Assembly: GCA_009774255.1 (NCBI GenBank)
Contig: VSNK01000096.1
Location: 1-17,541 of the forward strand
Reading direction: 5' to 3'
DNA length: 17,541 bases
Source: Faecalicatena sp.
Lineage (GTDB): Bacteria; Bacillota; Clostridia; Lachnospirales; Lachnospiraceae
Within the stretch, counting starts at the first letter, position 1. Each line of letters begins with the position of its first letter. Positions 13,719 through 17,541 of the stretch are shown here, piece after piece. The position numbers and the translations under genes are program-made. The notes beneath the pieces are model-generated. The model was not told the origin of the DNA. It ran no database searches and was given only the letters and a program-made list of their open reading frames with translations.

Positions 13719-13994
13719 TCAGCAGAACCGATTCCTTCGGGGATTGATCTGGCAGGGGAGGGCCGCGATGTCGTGATACTCGGCATGATGCTTCTCGATA
13801 CATTCCCGCACCCGGTCAATGTCCTCCGGCTGGATCAGCAGGGACATGCCGCAGCCAAGCTCTCCCTGGATGGAGCGTGGTGCAGGCGAAATACGGGAAG
13901 AAATGCCTTCTTCCCGTAAAAGCTCCTGTAAGAGCATTCCCTGTGTATAATTTTCAAACAGGATATAATAATTGATTCTGGTTTTTTCTTCCAT
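13719..13994 (-). CDS. DUF3343 domain protein (putative Se/S carrier-like)
   Basis: A small 91-residue protein matching the DUF3343 pattern: an N-terminal YYILFENYTQGMLLQELL strand-helix, then PAPRSIQGELGCGMSLLI with the conserved CG, a final helix, and a short tail with two more Cys (C81, C91). Members of the family are proposed, without firm proof, to carry selenium or sulfur and often sit beside redox or dehydratase genes. The start at 13994 is one base after the stop of the upstream reductase gene, so translation is coupled. Longer upstream frames in the same phase lie inside that gene and are not real. It probably serves the maturation or function of its iron-sulfur neighbour; that is inferred from linkage. 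Confidence 0.85.
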   Translation of the reverse strand: MEEKTRINYYILFENYTQGMLLQELLREEGISSRISPAPRSIQGELGCGMSLLIQPEDIDRVRECIEKHHAEYHDIAALPCQINPRRNRFC

Positions 13995-13995
13995 C

Positions 13996-15267
13996 TTATC
14001 CCAGCATCTCCACAAATGCCTGAATCCTGGTGCGAAGCTGCTCCGCGTCGGCATCCGTATAGTCCGTCTCGATCCCCAGGACCGGGATGCCCGCATCCTT
14101 CAATGCCTTTTCCACCGTGTAGCCTTCTGTGTCGTAGAGGCAGCAGAACTTCAGATTCACGTCGATGACACCGTCCACGTCGTATTCCTTTGCCAGGCGC
14201 AGGATGTCGTCCACCCGCCCGGTATTCGGCGTGAAGCATGCGCAGTTGACACCCATGTACCGCTCGGCGATGGCTGCGTACTGCTCTTCCAGAGTCGTCT
14301 TTGTCTCGTCTACCAGATTTTCAAAATAGCGCGTGCCCGTGCAGGTCTCCTCGCATACCACCGCTGCGCCGCTGGTCTCAATGATGTGATGCAGCTTCCA
14401 GTTCGGAATCGCCATCGGGGTTCCCGAGATCATGATCCGTTTGGTACCTGCGGGGAATACGGATACGCCGTCGGCAATCCGCTGTTCCAACTCGTCCGCC
14501 AGCTTATTTGTCATCTGCGCGCAGCGCACCGGGTCGTCGAAAAATGCGATCTGCATTACCAGCAGGGCATCCCTTCCGCTGATAGGGATGTTCTTTGCCT
14601 TTCTCGCCTCGTACAGGCGGGAGAGGGCTTTCCGCTTTTCATTGATGATGTGGATCGCTTCGCCCAGCTTCTCCGGTGTAATCTGATTTCCGGTAAATTC
14701 TTCCACGATATGGGCAAATTCTTTGATCTCTTCCTCCCACTTTTTCACATCCTGGGGGCGCTTCATCTGAGGCATGTCCATGATGTGCATGGGAACGTCT
14801 TTCCCTAAGATCTCCCATGCCTTTTTCTTGCCGTCGCAGGTCGTCTCTCCCACATACATATCCGCGATCCTAAAGAACGGGCAGGTGCGTTCCAGGCGCG
14901 CCCCCACGGATGCCTTGATCAGCGGACAGACACTTTTCGGCAGAACCTTTTCCCCGCCCGGAACCCAGAATTGGGAGCCGCCGCACAGCCCGGTCACAAT
15001 GCCGTCCGCCGCGATCACCACCTCATCCGGTACATAGACGCAGAATGTACCGAATACCTTTTGCCCCTTTTTCTGCGCCTCGATCAGCTCTGCCGGGCGG
15101 ATGCCATGGATGTCCGCCACCACCATATCCCAGAAGCCCATGCCCTCCGGGCGGTTCTCCTGGGAGAGATACACATCGCCAAATGCCGTTGGAAGCACCG
15201 CGCAGAGCGCGTCGTGCGCCTCCAGATCCATCCCTAAATCTTTCCACATTTCCGCATAATTTGCCAT
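13996..15267 (-). CDS. Double-cubane-type anaerobic reductase (2-hydroxyacyl-CoA dehydratase D family)
   Basis: A 423-residue iron-sulfur protein of the HgdB/YjiM family (PF06050 type). It is a single polypeptide of the kind now called double-cubane-cluster anaerobic reductases. Conserved Cys lie at GTFCVYVPDE (C76), KSVCPLIK (C114), ERTCPFFRIAD (C129), VVCEETCTGTRYFENL (C305, C309), VNCACFTPN (C342, C344) and LKFCCLYDTEGY (C375, C376); a subset would hold the cluster. The family motif RIMISGTPMAIPNWKL is intact. An upstream ATG (15300) exists, but 15267 has a GGAG site 8 bases before it. It needs an ATP-driven activator (HgdC/YjiL type), which is not in this window. The DUF3343 gene is coupled downstream. 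The natural substrate is unknown; C-type dehydration of hydroxyacyl-CoA is an alternative but no second subunit is present. Confidence 0.9.
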   Translation of the reverse strand: MANYAEMWKDLGMDLEAHDALCAVLPTAFGDVYLSQENRPEGMGFWDMVVADIHGIRPAELIEAQKKGQKVFGTFCVYVPDEVVIAADGIVTGLCGGSQFWVPGGEKVLPKSVCPLIKASVGARLERTCPFFRIADMYVGETTCDGKKKAWEILGKDVPMHIMDMPQMKRPQDVKKWEEEIKEFAHIVEEFTGNQITPEKLGEAIHIINEKRKALSRLYEARKAKNIPISGRDALLVMQIAFFDDPVRCAQMTNKLADELEQRIADGVSVFPAGTKRIMISGTPMAIPNWKLHHIIETSGAAVVCEETCTGTRYFENLVDETKTTLEEQYAAIAERYMGVNCACFTPNTGRVDDILRLAKEYDVDGVIDVNLKFCCLYDTEGYTVEKALKDAGIPVLGIETDYTDADAEQLRTRIQAFVEMLG

Positions 15268-15333
15268 TTGTTCTTCTCCTTTGTCTTTTTGCAGCCTCAC
15301 AGCCGATGAAATATGTCCATTTCTTTATCTTTT

Positions 15334-15362
15334 AGTATAGCTATTATTTCCGCCTGCGTCTA
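15334..15362 (-). promoter_or_regulatory. Probable promoter of the reductase gene
   Basis: On the minus strand, TAGACG (15362-15357) and TATACT (15339-15334) are separated by 17 bases. The -10 matches at 5 of 6 and the -35 at 4 of 6. It lies about 65 bases before the start codon and just after the terminator of the HEPN operon. Confidence 0.5.
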
Positions 15363-15385
15363 ATTGCAAAATAACATAAGGAAAG

Positions 15386-15414
15386 CCGGCTTATAGAAAA
15401 ACTCTATAAGCCGG
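15386..15414 (-). terminator. Terminator-like hairpin after the HEPN gene
   Basis: CCGGCTTATAGA and TCTATAAGCCGG form a perfect 12-bp stem with a 5-base loop. Read on the minus strand, the loop is GTTTT and the stem is followed by a pyrimidine-rich CTTTCCTTATG, a weak T-tract. It lies 90 bases beyond the HEPN stop and just before the promoter of the next gene, so it most likely ends the ATPase-HEPN transcript. Confidence 0.55.
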
Positions 15415-15503
15415 TCATTTCGCCAGAGTCATACTCTGATCGGAGCGGACACATGCCCATCCTCCGGTGCCTGCATGGCCCGCTATCTCGTGCATAAGAC
15501 ATT

Positions 15504-16202
15504 TCAGCCTTTCTCAGCCGCAATTGTATGTATAGCGGTTACAAGACACTCAACATTATCAAAACACTCTTCTACATATTCTCGGGTAATCGGATTCTGA
15601 ACAGCTGATTCATGGCTTCTGTCATTTTGATGCGCAATCATGTTCCGCCTGTCAAATAGCTGCCGGATTGTGTTCTTGCCCCAATTTACAGAATCATTTT
15701 CCGAATTTGCCGGATATGCCTTTATCAATGCAGCAGTCCAGGAAATACCGATTAAATTCAGTTGATCTTTCATGCTTTCCACACTCAGCAGAACATCCCG
15801 GCTGAATCTCTGATTCAAATAATGAAAAAACCATGTTTGATATTCAGGGGCATCCAATGCCCTTTCAACATCCGTAATCGGAATCTGCAGTTTTTTATAC
15901 TTCTCTGATTTCCTCCATTCCCCTATAAACATTTTATAGAGACAGTATTTACTCATTTCATGGAGATAAAAGTCCAAAATTGCCTCCAGAAAAACGATCT
16001 GTGACCGATATATATTTTTTCCTTCATCCTCTTTCCCGCCATTCATTAATTCCTCAGCCACTGAAAAGTGTTTTTTTATCGAATTCAGACTTTCATCAAA
16101 ATGTTCTTTTATTTGCGCCAATTCAAATTGTACGGGAGCTGTTGCGGACGGTTCCCGTACTTCTTCTACACGAGGTGTTAATGATATATCTCTTCCGGCC
16201 AT
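15504..16202 (-). CDS. HEPN-domain protein, putative RNase effector
   Basis: A 232-residue, mostly helical protein with the HEPN signature RNMIAH (R186 to H191, R-x4-H) preceded by an acidic/aromatic helix, as in RNase-active HEPN proteins. The pattern LNLIGISWTAAL followed by QLFDRRNMIAHQND strongly resembles the RiboL-PSP-HEPN group. The first 25 residues look disordered. A longer frame begins at 16247, but the ATG at 16202 has a GGGAGGG site 6 bases before it and starts 13 bases after the ATPase stop. The pairing of an AAA15 ATPase with a HEPN protein suggests a two-gene anti-phage or toxin system in which the ATPase senses and the HEPN protein cleaves RNA. Activity is inferred. It may instead be a silent or regulatory HEPN protein. 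Confidence 0.8.
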   Translation of the reverse strand: MAGRDISLTPRVEEVREPSATAPVQFELAQIKEHFDESLNSIKKHFSVAEELMNGGKEDEGKNIYRSQIVFLEAILDFYLHEMSKYCLYKMFIGEWRKSEKYKKLQIPITDVERALDAPEYQTWFFHYLNQRFSRDVLLSVESMKDQLNLIGISWTAALIKAYPANSENDSVNWGKNTIRQLFDRRNMIAHQNDRSHESAVQNPITREYVEECFDNVECLVTAIHTIAAEKG

Positions 16203-16215
16203 ATCAACCCTCCCA

Positions 16216-17463
16216 TTACAATTTTGAAATAATCCTGGCAAAATCAATATTCAGCATCGGAATCGCACCATATCTTCCCGCAATATATCCTTTCCCATAC
16301 TTCTCATCTTTTCTGACATTTTTTATTTCAGACAACGAATACATTTCCGTTGACCTGTCCTTTTCGTTTAACTCTGTAAACCAAATCTGGTCTCTTCTGA
16401 ACAGATCAAGATCCAGAAGGCCTGTTTCATGGGTCGTAAAAAAAAGCTGCGAATTCTTTTCAGCAGGTTCATTGATAAACAACTTGATTAGTTCATATAC
16501 CAGCGCCTCGTGAAGTCCGGATTCAAGTTCATCGCAGATCAAAATTTTCCCGTTTACCATAATATCCAAAATCGGACACAGCATTCCAAAAAGCTTCTTG
16601 ATTCCTGTAGATTCCTCCTGCAGCAAATCTGTTTCGAATGTATCATAAACAACTTTTGCGGTGATAGCATCCATTTCCTTCTCTAAAAGCTGTTTCTTAA
16701 ATTCATCAGACAAAAAAGGCGGCAGTTCAAAGGCTTCCATTTTTTTCTGATCAATCGTTACCGCTATATCCCTTACACCCATTCCCAGGCTTTGCATAAA
16801 AGATATAGCTGCCGACTTTATCCGCAAATTTGAATTTATCTGATACAGGGAGTAATTCATCCAATTATTCTGATTTTCAGGACTATAGATTACCAGGTTT
16901 TCGTCAAAAAATCGGAAAGCGTTTTCTATCTCTTCTACGGCACTAAAATTAGCCGCACACGAAAGAAGCAGTCTGTTAGGCTTCAAAACATCTCTGCAGG
17001 CAGATAGCTTCCCTCGGAATTTGCTGCCCACTTCAAATTCCTCCGCATTACGTTCAAATATTTTTGCCTGTCTTCCATTTGGAAAATAATACATATATTC
17101 TTCTGCCACTAACATTTGTTTGAGTGAAAAACCATATGCATAGCGCGTTCCGTTTACGACAAACTGGATTGAGTATGTGCTTTCTTTTTCCGTACTTTCC
17201 AATTTATGTGATATTTGCCGGATTCCTCTTCCGGGCTGATAATGTATACTGTTTATCACAAGATTTTTCACAAATGAGATTGCATCAATAAAATTGCTTT
17301 TACCGGACCCATTTGCCCCGTAGATTACCGCAGATCTTAAAATACGGTTTCCTCCAAATTCTATTGTTTTTTCCTCAAATGTATGGTCTTTGCCAGCCAA
17401 TGCAGAAAATAATATCTTATTTCGAATGGATTTGTGATTTGAACAGGAAAATTCAAGCAGCAT
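16216..17463 (-). CDS. AAA15-family (RloA/AbiL-like) ATPase
   Basis: A 415-residue SMC/ABC-like ATPase of the COG1106 group. It begins with the typical MLLEFSCSNHKSIR strand. Walker A is GANGSGKSN (49-57), the signature-like ESTGIKKLF lies at 284-292, Walker B is ILICDELESG (307-316) with the D-loop GLHE, and the switch His is in TTHETGLLD (H345). The C-terminal YIAGRYGAIPML is characteristic of the RloA/AbiLi-like branch found in abortive-infection loci. The middle (about 110-280) is an insertion without known motifs. The frame is open from 17532, but 17463 carries AGGAGGGAG about 7 bases upstream and gives the family N-terminus. It is the first gene of a pair with the HEPN gene 13 bases downstream. 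It probably controls or senses for that effector. Confidence 0.9.
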   Translation of the reverse strand: MLLEFSCSNHKSIRNKILFSALAGKDHTFEEKTIEFGGNRILRSAVIYGANGSGKSNFIDAISFVKNLVINSIHYQPGRGIRQISHKLESTEKESTYSIQFVVNGTRYAYGFSLKQMLVAEEYMYYFPNGRQAKIFERNAEEFEVGSKFRGKLSACRDVLKPNRLLLSCAANFSAVEEIENAFRFFDENLVIYSPENQNNWMNYSLYQINSNLRIKSAAISFMQSLGMGVRDIAVTIDQKKMEAFELPPFLSDEFKKQLLEKEMDAITAKVVYDTFETDLLQEESTGIKKLFGMLCPILDIMVNGKILICDELESGLHEALVYELIKLFINEPAEKNSQLFFTTHETGLLDLDLFRRDQIWFTELNEKDRSTEMYSLSEIKNVRKDEKYGKGYIAGRYGAIPMLNIDFARIISKL

Positions 17464-17484
17464 CTTTTTCTCCCTCCTGGCGCA

Positions 17485-17517
17485 ATACTCACGGCAGATT
17501 TCATCTGCCGTGAGTAT
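17485..17517 (-). promoter_or_regulatory. Perfect 15-bp palindrome in the ATPase leader
   Basis: ATACTCACGGCAGAT (17485-17499) and ATCTGCCGTGAGTAT (17503-17517) are perfect inverted repeats with a 3-base loop. The stem ends about 5 bases before the AGGAGGGAG ribosome site of the AAA15 gene. It could be an operator bound by a repressor, or an RNA hairpin that limits translation or is a cleavage target of the HEPN protein. No T-run follows, so it is not a terminator. Confidence 0.6.
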
Positions 17518-17541
17518 ATACAGTTTAGACATAAAGGAGAG

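Noticed and set aside
13972..14808. 278-codon plus-strand open frame
   Set aside because: It is the antisense shadow of the reductase gene, whose Cys motifs and codon pattern are convincing.
17464..17532. Extended N-terminus of the AAA15 ATPase starting at 17532
   Set aside because: The extra 23 residues are encoded by the perfect palindrome and the ribosome site; the upstream ATG has no ribosome site, and the family N-terminus starts at 17463.
1..17541. CRISPR array, tRNA, rRNA or known riboswitch
   Set aside because: No regularly spaced short repeats and no recognisable tRNA, rRNA or common riboswitch core were seen by eye; the repeats here are pairs of structured elements 1.4 to 10 kb apart.

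Overview
The window looks like chromosomal DNA of an anaerobic, probably gut-associated clostridium, most likely of the family Lachnospiraceae. This is an inference. It rests on strong AGGAGG-type ribosome sites, moderate GC, a double-cubane dehydratase-like reductase with a DUF3343 partner, remnants of plant-glycan genes, an AAA-ATPase-like/PD-(D/E)XK protein and many structured intergenic repeats. All intact genes lie on the minus strand. The only plus-strand coding signals are broken gene remnants.

Layout from left to right. (1) 268-2049: a three-gene overlapping operon with an ECF sigma factor, a small two-helix membrane protein placed like an anti-sigma factor, and a zinc-ribbon membrane protein. 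(2) 2089-2454: an unrecognised plus-strand relic with an in-frame TGA. (3) 2618-6046: a decayed carbohydrate-utilisation locus. An intracellular GH43 enzyme and an AraC regulator are intact. A GH78 alpha-L-rhamnosidase C-terminus is joined to a DUF5605-type glycosidase C-terminus, and a GPH sugar-symporter fragment follows. (4) 6043-11596: response regulator, histidine kinase, ABC ATPase and FtsX/MacB-type permease, the usual arrangement of a peptide-sensing or envelope-stress efflux module. The kinase and ATPase genes are separated by 443 bp that hold two structured elements. (5) 11867-13459: an AAA-ATPase-like/PD-(D/E)XK protein with its own near-consensus promoter. (6) 13719-15267: a double-cubane-type reductase with a coupled DUF3343 gene. 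(7) 15504-17463: an AAA15-family ATPase followed 13 bp later by a HEPN protein with an intact R-x4-H motif. This pair is the best candidate for a little-described defence or toxin system, and a perfect 15-bp palindrome precedes the ATPase ribosome site.

The most unusual layer is noncoding. Two imperfect-palindrome elements of about 155-160 bp (9285-9444 and 11673-11829) are homologous along their whole length, show paired changes in both arms, and are each flanked by TTA. A second family, at 3773-3916 and 13563-13681, keeps the same hairpin order with several compensatory changes between copies. A third element (9520-9650) folds as a closed multi-branch structure. These elements mostly sit just 3' of minus-strand genes. 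All calls come from reading the sequence; no database search or folding program was run.
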